Source of the DNA: Flagellimonas hadalis
GTDB lineage: Bacteria > Bacteroidota > Bacteroidia > Flavobacteriales > Flavobacteriaceae
Length of the DNA stretch: 64,000 nt
Reading direction: 5' to 3'
NCBI RefSeq assembly: GCF_007785775.2
Contig: NZ_VNIK02000003.1
Coordinates: forward strand, 276,902-340,901
The position numbers and the translations under genes are program-made. How positions within the stretch are numbered: the first letter of the stretch is position 1; each line of letters opens with the position of its first letter. The notes beneath the pieces are model-generated. The model searched no databases and was not told the DNA's origin. It was given only the letters and a program-made list of their open reading frames with translations. Positions 38,873-46,867 of this stretch are shown here, piece by piece.

Positions 38873-40021
38873 TCAGTTGCCCGCGTAGTGTATTTCCTCC
38901 TTGATCTCCGATATGCGCTTTTGGACACGCTCGGCTATGAAAGGAGCCAGATCGGGATACATTTCCAATAACCTTTCATAATATCCCAACTTTGTGTTGG
39001 CGTCTTTGTAGTACTCGTCCGCCAGGATACAGACCTGATAATAGTTGTACGGATTATCCTTGTTCTCTTCCCAGGCCTTGGTGTAGAGATCCAGCGCTGT
39101 TTTGGTCTTTCCCTGTATGCGCGCTATGCGGCCAAGGTCGGCATATTCCTTATCAAAGGTTACGGTGCGCTCTTTTATGGATTTTTGGATGTAGTATTGG
39201 GCACTGTCCAATTGTTGTTCCTTTAGGAACACCTCACCAAGGCCAGAGTAGGCATCCGCCAAATACTCTGGAAATTTCATGAGTTGATGATAGGTTTTTT
39301 GGGCCTTTTCCAACTCCAAGTCCCTGAAGTAACTATGGGCAAGCCTGTTATATACAAAAGGTACTTCCTCCCCAAGTTCCAACAATCTTTCAAAGTGTGG
39401 AATGGCCATCCCAAACTGTCCGTTGTTGAAAAAGGCCAGCGCTTTCAGGTTGATCATGGAAACATCGTCTTCATAAAACCGAAGGCCCATATCCACATAC
39501 TTGAGCACGGAATCCTTTTCTTTTTTCGATACAAAAGATCTGGCCAACGAATATAAACTCCGCAAATGGGTGCTGTCTTTTTGAACAGCATTTCTAAAGG
39601 CTTCATCTGCCCTTTTTTGGTTGTTCAAGGATTCCCATACCCTGCCCAAGTAATAGTAGTATTCAGGATTTTCCTGTTCTTTGGAGACCAACACATCGAT
39701 AGTTGCCAGTGCTAGGTCATATTTTTTGGTCTTGAGGAGCAATTTGCCCAATTCGAAACGGGCAATGTCCAGGTTGGGGTCCATGCCCAGCGTTTCCTGG
39801 TATTGGACAATGGCCTTATCGTAATTCCCAATGGCATTGTAGGCCCGGGCTATCTGTAGGGATGACGCTGTGTTGTTCTGCTTCGCATAGGCATTGATGG
39901 CCGCAGCATAGTTGCCCAAGGCATACAGACTGTCGGCAACGGGCAAAGCCGATGACTGTGCACCGGCTTGGAATGAAAACAAAATCAAACAGCTATACCA
40001 AATGGATTTTATTCCCATCAT
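38873..40021 (-). CDS. Periplasmic TPR-repeat protein
   Basis: A 382-residue protein with a signal peptide (IKSIWYSCLILFSFQAGAQ) followed by nine or ten tetratricopeptide repeats, for example ALGNYAAAINAYAKQN, AIGNYDKAIVQYQETLGMDP and SLNNQKRADEAFRNAVQKD. It is likely a periplasmic scaffold. Two ATGs are adjacent at 40021 and 40018. The BlaR-like gene ends 23 bases upstream on the same strand, so it may be cotranscribed with pair 2. Confidence 0.8.
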   Translation of the reverse strand: MMGIKSIWYSCLILFSFQAGAQSSALPVADSLYALGNYAAAINAYAKQNNTASSLQIARAYNAIGNYDKAIVQYQETLGMDPNLDIARFELGKLLLKTKKYDLALATIDVLVSKEQENPEYYYYLGRVWESLNNQKRADEAFRNAVQKDSTHLRSLYSLARSFVSKKEKDSVLKYVDMGLRFYEDDVSMINLKALAFFNNGQFGMAIPHFERLLELGEEVPFVYNRLAHSYFRDLELEKAQKTYHQLMKFPEYLADAYSGLGEVFLKEQQLDSAQYYIQKSIKERTVTFDKEYADLGRIARIQGKTKTALDLYTKAWEENKDNPYNYYQVCILADEYYKDANTKLGYYERLLEMYPDLAPFIAERVQKRISEIKEEIHYAGN

Positions 40022-40044
40022 CTACTCTATTTCCAATGACATTG

Positions 40045-42192
40045 CTATCGGGTTACTTCGATTGTTTTTGTTGGCAGTCCCTTGTATTGAAAACTCAAGA
40101 CCTGTCCTTCTTCGACCGCAATGGCAAAATTGCCATCAAAATCGGTGACCGCGCCTTTTTCAGTGCCTTGGATGGATATGTTCACTCCGGGAAGACCGAG
40201 TGGTTCACTGTCCGTGACCTTGCCTTTATAATGACTGGACCCGTTCCCATGCTGTAGCCCTCCGGCCACTTGTATATAATCTTTGGCTTGGCGCGTTGCA
40301 TCCGATGTTCCACTCGTTTTTCCAGCCAATTTAAAGGTAATGGGTATGGAGAAAGGAACTTCCACCACCTTCCCTTTTTGTTTTCCAGGTTGCATTTGGG
40401 GCAAACGTTCTATGATGCGAACTGCCTCATTTTCCAACAATTCATGTGGTCCCCGTTTGCGAATGTCCGCAATGGTCCCATCCTCCCCGATAGTGAAAAT
40501 CACACTTACCCTACCTTGGATACCCTGCTCTTGGGCCACTTGGGGATACCTGAAATGTTTGCGAATGTGCTCCTGCACTTTTTCTGTAAAACAGGCTTTT
40601 TTGTCAGCGGCATCCTCACAGCCCGGAAAAACGGGCACTTCCTCCACAACTGCGAAGGGCACACCAATACCTCCCCTTTGTGGACTGATCACATTTTCCA
40701 CATTCCCTTGAAGTCGGAAGGTGATAGGGATGGAAAAGGGAACCTTCACCATCTCTCCGTCCTGCTTTCCAGGTTGCATTTGGGGCAAGCGTTCTATGAT
40801 CCGTACCGCTTCATTTTCCAATAATTCGTGTGGCCCACGTTTCCTGATACCTGTAATGGTCCCATCTGTATCGATGGTGAAAATTAGGCTCACCCTCCCT
40901 TGGATGCCCTGCGCTTGGGCTTCTTCTGGATATCTAAAGTGTTTGCGGATATGTTCCTGTATCTTTTCTTGAAAACAGGTCCTCTTATCCATTGCATCCT
41001 CGCACCCTGGAAAAACGGGCACTTCATCTATCTCTCCAAATGGCACCGAAACGCCATTCTGATTTTGCTTATCCACACTTATACTTTTAATAGCCCCGCT
41101 TTCGACTTGCATTTTTATGGATCTTTGTTGTTGGTCCATCATATGGACAATAACACCTGTTTCGCTGTTTTCTGCCAGTTTTTCCATTAACTCATCCCGT
41201 GCGCTTTCTTCTTCTGCGGTAAGTGCATCCAAATCCTTCACGTTCAATGTGTAGGTTTTAAAATCCCCATTATACCCTACAATCACAATTTCATCCAAAA
41301 GAACAGCTTCCAATTCTTCATTTTTCTTTTCGCTTTCACTCTCGCAGGAAGTATACACCAACATCCCCAAGACCAAGGGCAGCAACAATACATACTTCAA
41401 CTGCCAAATGGCTTTTGATCGTTTCTTTTGTAACATGACTATTCGTTTTTTGATTAATGATTTATTGAAAAATTGGTTCACAAAACTGATGTGCTGCGTC
41501 TTGAACGCTTCGGACAACAGCATTTCAAAGTGTTCCCTTTTGTTGTCCTTCACCGCATGCGCATCGGCAATGAACTCGTGCAGTTCCGCCACCCGGGCTT
41601 GATACACATAGACCAAGGGATTGAACCAGAACACGATCCGGGCCAACTCAAAAAAGAGCAGGTCCAAGGTGTGTTTTTGTTTTACATGCACCAGTTCGTG
41701 TGCAATGATCTTGGCCTCTTTTTCCTTTTGGATCTCGGCCCCCATGAAAATGTTCCGGAAGAAGGAAAAGGCCAAACTGCTCCTTTGTACGGTGACCTTG
41801 ACAAAATCCGGGTACCTGACCACTTTTCCTTGTCGTTTCAGTTTCAGGATCTGCAACAGCTTGTAGCCAAACCAAAGAGCGGACATGATGCTTCCCACGC
41901 CCAATACCCAATAGTACCATGGCAATGTGGTCCAAAAATTCGTTTCGGGGCCATGCGGGGTCAAGACCACCCCATCCAATTGCGTCAAAAAGACGGTGAC
42001 ACCGCCCAATTCCTGCGGCATGCTGATCCGCAACATTTCCAGCTTGACCCAGGGCAACACCAACGAGAGTAAAAAAGTGACCAAGAGATAAAACCTGTTC
42101 CATTGGAAAAAGGTCTCTTTCTTTAGAAAGAGGTCGTAGGTCAACAAAAAGACCAACTGAAAGACGAGTGTTTCCAAGATATAGACAATCAT
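40045..42192 (-). CDS. BlaR1-like M56 peptidase sensor with tandem TonB C-terminal domains
   Basis: A 715-residue membrane protein. The M56 domain has helices at about 3-20, 32-48 and 92-112, and the zinc motif HELVH at 165-169. A further helix spans 266-281, followed by a long periplasmic part. Residues 391-494 and 519-622 are two near-identical TonB_C domains (VPVFPGCEDA, VQEHIRKHFRYP, GIQGRV, PHELLENEAVRIIERLPQM). Residues 655-715 form a carboxypeptidase-regulatory-like beta domain (YKGKVTDSEPLGLPGVNISI) like the plug-preceding domain of TonB-dependent receptors. It overlaps the BlaI-type gene by four bases and presumably controls that repressor by proteolysis. Confidence 0.82.
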   Translation of the reverse strand: MIVYILETLVFQLVFLLTYDLFLKKETFFQWNRFYLLVTFLLSLVLPWVKLEMLRISMPQELGGVTVFLTQLDGVVLTPHGPETNFWTTLPWYYWVLGVGSIMSALWFGYKLLQILKLKRQGKVVRYPDFVKVTVQRSSLAFSFFRNIFMGAEIQKEKEAKIIAHELVHVKQKHTLDLLFFELARIVFWFNPLVYVYQARVAELHEFIADAHAVKDNKREHFEMLLSEAFKTQHISFVNQFFNKSLIKKRIVMLQKKRSKAIWQLKYVLLLPLVLGMLVYTSCESESEKKNEELEAVLLDEIVIVGYNGDFKTYTLNVKDLDALTAEEESARDELMEKLAENSETGVIVHMMDQQQRSIKMQVESGAIKSISVDKQNQNGVSVPFGEIDEVPVFPGCEDAMDKRTCFQEKIQEHIRKHFRYPEEAQAQGIQGRVSLIFTIDTDGTITGIRKRGPHELLENEAVRIIERLPQMQPGKQDGEMVKVPFSIPITFRLQGNVENVISPQRGGIGVPFAVVEEVPVFPGCEDAADKKACFTEKVQEHIRKHFRYPQVAQEQGIQGRVSVIFTIGEDGTIADIRKRGPHELLENEAVRIIERLPQMQPGKQKGKVVEVPFSIPITFKLAGKTSGTSDATRQAKDYIQVAGGLQHGNGSSHYKGKVTDSEPLGLPGVNISIQGTEKGAVTDFDGNFAIAVEEGQVLSFQYKGLPTKTIEVTR
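40327..40638 (-). repeat. TonB_C tandem duplication, copy 2
   Basis: Encodes residues 519-622 of the BlaR-like protein; roughly four fifths of residues are identical to copy 1 by eye, including an unbroken GPHELLENEAVRIIERLPQM. Confidence 0.85.
40711..41022 (-). repeat. TonB_C tandem duplication, copy 1
   Basis: Encodes residues 391-494. The two copies are separated by a 24-residue linker. Near identity argues for a recent in-gene duplication. Confidence 0.85.
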
Positions 42193-42551
42193 TTTTCCTC
42201 GTTTTTGATGTTCTTCATGATCTCTTCCAATTCTTTCAGGCTGATGTCGTTCTTCTTCATAAAAAAGGACACCATGCTGGTGAAGGAGCCTTGGAAATAC
42301 CCATCGACCAAGGTGTTCAAACGTTGGTTGCTGTACTCCTCCCTTTTCACCAAAGGAAAGTACACATGGCCCTTCCCTACCTTCTCATGGGACACAAAAC
42401 CTTTGTCTTCCAATATCCTGACAATGGTGGAAACCGTATTATAGGCTGGTTTGGGTTCGGGCAATTCCTCCAGAATTGCGGCCACATTGGCCTTTTTCAA
42501 TTCCCAGAGCAATTGCATTACCTCTTCTTCTGCTTTGGTGAGCTGTTTCAT
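42189..42551 (-). CDS. BlaI/MecI family repressor (pair 2)
   Basis: A 120-residue BlaI-type repressor: QLTKAEEEVMQLLWELKKANVAAILEELPEPKPAYNTVSTIVRILEDKGFVSHEKVG is the winged-helix domain, and the C-terminal helix ends EEIMKNIKNEEK. It resembles the pair 1 repressor over most of its length but differs in the recognition helix region (YNTVSTIVRI versus TTTVATLLKR). ATG 42551 was chosen over a TTG two codons upstream that falls in operator 1. Stop and BlaR start overlap (ATGA-type). Confidence 0.9.
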   Translation of the reverse strand: MKQLTKAEEEVMQLLWELKKANVAAILEELPEPKPAYNTVSTIVRILEDKGFVSHEKVGKGHVYFPLVKREEYSNQRLNTLVDGYFQGSFTSMVSFFMKKNDISLKELEEIMKNIKNEEK

Positions 42552-42555
42552 TTTC

Positions 42556-42622
42556 AACTAACTTTTTAGTTCAATACGAAACAAATATAACTAAATATTT
42601 AGTTTAAACTAATTTTTTAGTT
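42556..42622. promoter_or_regulatory. Three palindromic operators upstream of BlaI/BlaR pair 2
   Basis: AACTAACTTTTTAGTT (42556-42571), AACTAAATATTTAGTT (42589-42604, perfect) and AACTAATTTTTTAGTT (42607-42622) share half-sites AACTAA/TTAGTT. They directly precede the BlaI gene. Their centres are 33 and 18 bases apart. They differ from the TACA-N2-TGTA operators of pair 1. Confidence 0.75.
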
Positions 42623-42633
42623 GAAAAATGGAT

Positions 42634-42665
42634 AAAAAATCCGCCAGCGTAGTTTACTGGCGGAT
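42634..42665 (-). terminator. Intrinsic terminator of the TonB-dependent receptor transcript
   Basis: ATCCGCCAG (42639-42647) pairs with CTGGCGGAT (42657-42665) in a perfect 9-bp stem. On the minus strand a run of T follows. It sits beyond the palindromic repeat downstream of the receptor stop, so that repeat would be in the 3' untranslated region. Confidence 0.8.
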
Positions 42666-42733
42666 AATTGTTTGACTTGAATACTACTTTTCACTAAAAA
42701 TCAGAATGTTATATAAATGAAGTCAGGTCGAGC

Positions 42734-42814
42734 TGTCATATCGAGCGCAGTCGAGATGCGAGACCTCATTCAAAAACAGAACACCAAAGCATCTCGACTG
42801 CGCTCGATATGACA
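42734..42814. repeat. Palindromic repeat, copy R1 (REPIN-like)
   Basis: Two 26-base arms (42734-42759 and 42789-42814) are perfect reverse complements around a 29-base spacer. Each contains the core TCGAGCGCAGTCGAGA or its complement and the outer TGTCA. This repeat, the operators and the terminator fill the 312-base gap between the BlaI and receptor genes. Confidence 0.88.
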
Positions 42815-42863
42815 ATTGCCAAAATCAACATCTTAAATTCATTTATACATCCAACTCTGTTAT

Positions 42864-45092
42864 TTAAAAAGTAACCGTAACCTTTCCTCTTAAATAGAAT
42901 GGCGTTCCCGGTGTAAAATGGATTTCCTCAAAAGAAGTCGGCTCATTGAACAAACGGCTTTCGGTTGCAAATTGGGTCTCGTTCCATTCCGTATCGAACA
43001 GGTTCTCCACAATCAACCCAAACGTCCAATTCTTCACACTATAATTAAGGGTGGCGTCGGTAACAAAATAGCCTTCCGCCACGATGGAATTGTCTTCATT
43101 GGCCGGCCTATCATCAATATACCTGTAGTTCAATCCTCCCGAAAAGCCTTGATTGCTATTGCCCAACGTAACTCCGCCCACCATGGTAAAATCGGGTGCC
43201 AGAGGAATATAATCTTCGCCATCGGCCTCTTCGGTGCTTCGGGCATGGGTGTAATTGGCATCGGTGTAGAGATAAAGCCAATCCAAGGGTTGGTACCTCA
43301 CCCCTACCTCAAGGCCCATTCTTCGGGTCTTTCCACTAGGTTCCACAATTCCGGCATCACCCACGTATACAAACTCCTGGTCCAGAAACAAGGTCCACAA
43401 AGTGGCGTTCAGCACCAATTTGTCCACAGGTTTGATGATCGTTCCCAAATCCACGCCATAAGCCGCGGGCAGGATGTCCTCCCCATTGTTGGCCACCACG
43501 ACCCGAGTGTCGTTGGAGTGAAAGCCGATGCCCGTTTTCAAGAAGAATTGTGTGTTTTCCGTGGGGCTGTAAATGGTATTGAACTTGGGGCTGAAAGCCA
43601 CCTTTTCCTCACTGCCGCTATCGTACAACTCGCTCATCTTGTTGATGTAATCGAACCGGAAATAATCCAGACGAACAGCAGGTTCAAAGGTAAATTTTCC
43701 TGATTTGAAAGCCGCTCCCGCAAACGCGTAGCCGTTCATCTCATCCACGTCACCATAGGCCAAACGCTCCAGCAATTCCTGGCGGTTCAAGGTGTGCGAT
43801 AACTGGTTGTCGTCCACATTATCGTACCGAAAACCAATTCCCGCATTGTATTTGAACTCCATTCCGCCCAAATTGGCCGAATTGTCCTGATAAACCGTCT
43901 TGACACCTGCCATCAATCGGTCTTCAAACTGTTTGATCTGATCTCCGTTCACCGGGTCATCCAAGAAAAAGGTAAAATTGGAATAGAGCTCAAAATCGTA
44001 ATGGGACACAAACGCCATGGTATTGAGGGATTTTCCCGTCCCCAGATTTTTGCTGTGGTCCAAAACAAAGTTGGTTCGGCTGGTCTGCCCACCCTCGGTG
44101 TCATCAATCGCCCCGAAACGACCAATAAATCCTTGGTCCACAGCCCTTTGGGGAATCTGCCCCGAAGCATCCCATTTGCTGGAAAAGTGTGAAGCGGTCA
44201 ACACCAATTCCTGTTCCCCGGGCAGCGCGTATCGGTATCTTCCCAAAACGTTGATGCGATTGAAGTTCTGCGGTGAATCAAAAGGACCATCCGTCAAATA
44301 CAGTTCGGAGGCCAGATAAGCATTGCTGTTCTCGCTGTCGATCACATTGAGCATGCCCATAAACCTTCTGGTGCCAAATTGGCCCACTTCTGTGGACAGC
44401 ATGCTCTTGTCCAAACTTTTTCTCAGCTTCAGGTCCACATAACCGGCTGTATTGAAGTTGCCCTGTTCCGCATAGTAAGGCCCCTTTCCAAAGTTGACAT
44501 TCTCGATGGTCTCCGGAATCACAAAGTGAAGGTCGGCATATCCCTGCCCGTGGGCATGGGAAACCATGTTCACCGGCATTCCGTCCACACTGATGGCCAC
44601 GTCGGTACCGTGGTCCACATCAAATCCACGCAAGAAAATCTGTTCGGCCTTTCCTCCACCCGCGTGTTGACCAATGATCAGGCCCGGTACCTTTCTCAAA
44701 ATCTCTTGGGAAGATTTCACGGGATTGGTTTTCACGTCCACATCCACTACCCTGCTCAGGGCATTCACTTCCGACACCAAAACCACTTGGTCCAAAGAAA
44801 TGGAGCTCTCTTGAAGAACAATGGTCAGTGGATTTTGAAAGTCGGATGCACTCACCACCCGCGTCTGGGTGGCATATCCCAATCGTGAAAAGTAAATCGT
44901 GTCGTTTACCGAAGTCCTGTCCAGCACAAAATGTCCTGTCCCGTCGGTGTGGCTGTGTTGGCCGCTGGTTTTGTTAAAAATTCCAGCGTCTTCCAATGGG
45001 GAACCCGATTCGTCAACCAGTTTTCCCTTGATGTTTTGTGCGGCAGCAATGCCCATGAACAGCATGCACAATGCCGCCATAAAATATTTCAT
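42864..45092 (-). CDS. TonB-dependent outer-membrane receptor with carboxypeptidase-like N-terminal domain
   Basis: A 742-residue receptor. The signal peptide is MKYFMAALCMLFMGIAAAQ. A carboxypeptidase-regulatory-like domain follows (NIKGKLVDESGSPLEDAGIF, to about residue 95), then the plug domain (SQEILRKVPGLIIGQHAGGGKAEQIFLRGFDVDHGTD and SHAHGQGYADLHFVIPE), then the beta barrel ending in Phe (YLRGKVTVTF). There is no SusD partner, so it is not a glycan SusCD system. A His/Asp-rich plug segment and a His-rich neighbour suggest a metal or metal chelate as cargo, which is an inference. Confidence 0.88.
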   Translation of the reverse strand: MKYFMAALCMLFMGIAAAQNIKGKLVDESGSPLEDAGIFNKTSGQHSHTDGTGHFVLDRTSVNDTIYFSRLGYATQTRVVSASDFQNPLTIVLQESSISLDQVVLVSEVNALSRVVDVDVKTNPVKSSQEILRKVPGLIIGQHAGGGKAEQIFLRGFDVDHGTDVAISVDGMPVNMVSHAHGQGYADLHFVIPETIENVNFGKGPYYAEQGNFNTAGYVDLKLRKSLDKSMLSTEVGQFGTRRFMGMLNVIDSENSNAYLASELYLTDGPFDSPQNFNRINVLGRYRYALPGEQELVLTASHFSSKWDASGQIPQRAVDQGFIGRFGAIDDTEGGQTSRTNFVLDHSKNLGTGKSLNTMAFVSHYDFELYSNFTFFLDDPVNGDQIKQFEDRLMAGVKTVYQDNSANLGGMEFKYNAGIGFRYDNVDDNQLSHTLNRQELLERLAYGDVDEMNGYAFAGAAFKSGKFTFEPAVRLDYFRFDYINKMSELYDSGSEEKVAFSPKFNTIYSPTENTQFFLKTGIGFHSNDTRVVVANNGEDILPAAYGVDLGTIIKPVDKLVLNATLWTLFLDQEFVYVGDAGIVEPSGKTRRMGLEVGVRYQPLDWLYLYTDANYTHARSTEEADGEDYIPLAPDFTMVGGVTLGNSNQGFSGGLNYRYIDDRPANEDNSIVAEGYFVTDATLNYSVKNWTFGLIVENLFDTEWNETQFATESRLFNEPTSFEEIHFTPGTPFYLRGKVTVTF

Positions 45093-45206
45093 GTCGTTGT
45101 CTTTTAATTTGATTTGTGTAAATAAGTCTGAACAATACGTAAGCTAGACCTTGCTTCATTGAAGTATTGATGAAGCCTGTTCGTTAAAATTTTGGTCTGG
45201 CCGATT

Positions 45207-45647
45207 TCAGCTATGCCGTGGAGGAGGTGTAGTCACACTTTGTGACCAAAAAGAAGTTATGCATTGATAAACCCAATTGCTATCACTAATTGGCAAGGTT
45301 TTCACTTCGGATGTACTACGGGCTTTTTGAACAAAATGTTTGTCCAACTTTAGACTGATCCCGCCCTTGGACCCTTGTTCATCAGGCTGATTGGCCTCAA
45401 GCAAATCCTTTAAAGCTTCCAACGCTTCGTGGGAGTGGCCCGCCATGGCCTCCAAAGAAGAATAATCAATGGCTTCATGGTCAGAGGCAAAACTATGGTG
45501 GTGCGTTTCTGGGGACATTATGTGGGAGACCTCGTGCAGCATTTCCAACACCAATCCGTTAAAAAGTCCGAGCAAATAAAACAGGCATAGGGAAACACAT
45601 CCCATTTGGATGAGCCCTTTTTTCACCTGTGGTTTGCTTCTTTTCAC
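45207..45647 (-). CDS. Histidine-rich membrane-anchored or secreted protein, unrecognised
   Basis: A protein of up to 146 residues with one hydrophobic segment (GCVSLCLFYLLGLFNGLVLEML) followed by a His-rich stretch: HEVSH, THHHSFASDHEA and AGHSHEALEAL. The rest is charged, ending VTTPPPRHS. It starts with GTG 45647; ATG 45605 is an alternative that would make the hydrophobic segment N-terminal like a signal anchor. It lies 114 bases upstream of the TonB-dependent receptor on the same strand and is probably cotranscribed. His clusters suggest metal binding. A TAGATTTG -7 element lies at 45664-45671. Confidence 0.6.
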   Translation of the reverse strand: MKRSKPQVKKGLIQMGCVSLCLFYLLGLFNGLVLEMLHEVSHIMSPETHHHSFASDHEAIDYSSLEAMAGHSHEALEALKDLLEANQPDEQGSKGGISLKLDKHFVQKARSTSEVKTLPISDSNWVYQCITSFWSQSVTTPPPRHS

Positions 45648-45705
45648 CTTTGGAAATTGTCCTCAAATCTACTTATGAAATTTTAAAAGTCAGGGATTTA
45701 TTTCA

Positions 45706-45735
45706 TTTGTTTGTAACATTTCTCAGCTACATTTG
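45706..45735 (+). promoter_or_regulatory. Promoter of the DUF456 gene
   Basis: TTTG at 45706-45709 and TACATTTG at 45728-45735 are 18 bases apart, matching the Bacteroidota consensus. The ATG is 21 bases beyond. Confidence 0.65.
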
Positions 45736-45755
45736 TCTAACTGTAAAACAAGACC

Positions 45756-46268
45756 ATGGATATTGTTTTGCTCATTTTAGGGTTTCTGTTGATGTTGGTC
45801 GGGATATTGGGCAGTTTTTTGCCCGTGCTTCCCGGTCCTCCCTTGAGTTGGGTCGGACTGCTGTTGCTCTATTTGACCAAAGCAGTACCCGATAATTGGT
45901 GGGTACTTGGCATCACCTTGGCCATTGCCTTGACCATCACCGTTTTGGACTATGTAATTCCTGCCATGGGCACCAAACGGTTCGGGGGTAGCAAAGCAGG
46001 CATGTGGGGTACGATTGTGGGCCTGCTCGTCGCCATTTTTGTTCCCATTTTTGGCCCATTCGGAATCATCATTTGGCCATTTATCGGAGCTTTGGTGGGC
46101 GAATTGCTGAACAAGGCCAATAAAGAAACTGCCTTGAAGGCGGCTTTTGGTTCTTTTTTGGGATTTTTGACAGGCACCTTTATGAAATTGGTGCTGACCA
46201 TCGTCTATGCCATTTTCTACGTGTACATTGCCGTGAAATATGCGGGCGACCTGTTCACGTTTAGTTAG
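45756..46268 (+). CDS. DUF456 family membrane protein
   Basis: A 170-residue hydrophobic protein with about five helices and Gly-zipper-like segments (GSLLPVLPGPPLSWVG-like FLPVLPGPPLSWVGLLLLYLT and the C-terminal GSFLGFLTGTFMKL). The LPGPPLSWVG and GMWGTIVG segments are the DUF456 marks. Function unknown. Stop shares TTAG with the convergent nitroreductase gene. Confidence 0.88.
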   Translation: MDIVLLILGFLLMLVGILGSFLPVLPGPPLSWVGLLLLYLTKAVPDNWWVLGITLAIALTITVLDYVIPAMGTKRFGGSKAGMWGTIVGLLVAIFVPIFGPFGIIIWPFIGALVGELLNKANKETALKAAFGSFLGFLTGTFMKLVLTIVYAIFYVYIAVKYAGDLFTFS

Positions 46269-46819
46269 TCGAACCACTCCACTTTTTCATCGATGGGCGT
46301 TCTTTCGGATGGGATTACCTCTCCATCAAAATAACCCATATAGAAAAAGCCCAAACATCGTTCGCCCTCCTTCAAATCGAAAAACTCACCCATAAACTTG
46401 ATGAGTCCGGGCGAAGACCAATAACTCCCAATCCCCAGCTCGGTACAGCACAACCACATATTTTGTACCGCCATGGCTGTTGAAGCAATTTCTTCCCATT
46501 CGGGCAAACTTTCTTTGGGATCTCGCTGCATGCAGATGGCAATCACTGCAGCGGAACGTGCAGGGTTCTCCTGTAATTTATTGATGGTGACCTGTTTCGG
46601 TTTGGGGTCCACCTCCTGATACTTTTCGGAAAGGAACACGCCCATTTCATCCTTTTTTTTGCCCGTCAACACCTTAAAACGCCAGGGCTCCGTTTTCTTA
46701 TGGGTCGGGGCCCAATTGGCCGCTTCCAAAATTTTTTCCAAATCTTCCTTGGCAATGGGTTTATCGTTGTATTGAACGGGAAAAATACTTCTCCGTTCCT
46801 TGATGAGATTAAAAATCAT
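46265..46819 (-). CDS. Nitroreductase family flavoprotein
   Basis: A 184-residue FMN-binding nitroreductase of the small YdjA-like type. It begins FNLIKERRSIFPVQY (phosphate-contact Arg-Arg-Ser), has LEAANWAPTHKKTEPWRFKV, and continues with the central STAMAVQNMWLCCTELGIGSYWSS and the ending GERCLGFFYMGYFDG. It reduces nitro or quinone-like compounds with NAD(P)H. The LysR gene starts on the same strand upstream and reads away through its own stop, so the two may share a message. Confidence 0.88.
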   Translation of the reverse strand: MIFNLIKERRSIFPVQYNDKPIAKEDLEKILEAANWAPTHKKTEPWRFKVLTGKKKDEMGVFLSEKYQEVDPKPKQVTINKLQENPARSAAVIAICMQRDPKESLPEWEEIASTAMAVQNMWLCCTELGIGSYWSSPGLIKFMGEFFDLKEGERCLGFFYMGYFDGEVIPSERTPIDEKVEWFD

Positions 46820-46867
46820 ACTGCTTCTTTACGTTGAATTCCAAAGTTACGCCCCAAAACCTTGCCG

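Noticed and set aside
42734-42814. Could the inverted arms be a CRISPR array?
   Set aside because: The repeats are inverted pairs and not direct repeats, spacers are not regular, copies are kilobases apart and no cas gene is present.
42734-42814. Could this be an intrinsic terminator?
   Set aside because: The stem is very long but no T tract follows on either strand; a proper terminator lies at 42634-42665.
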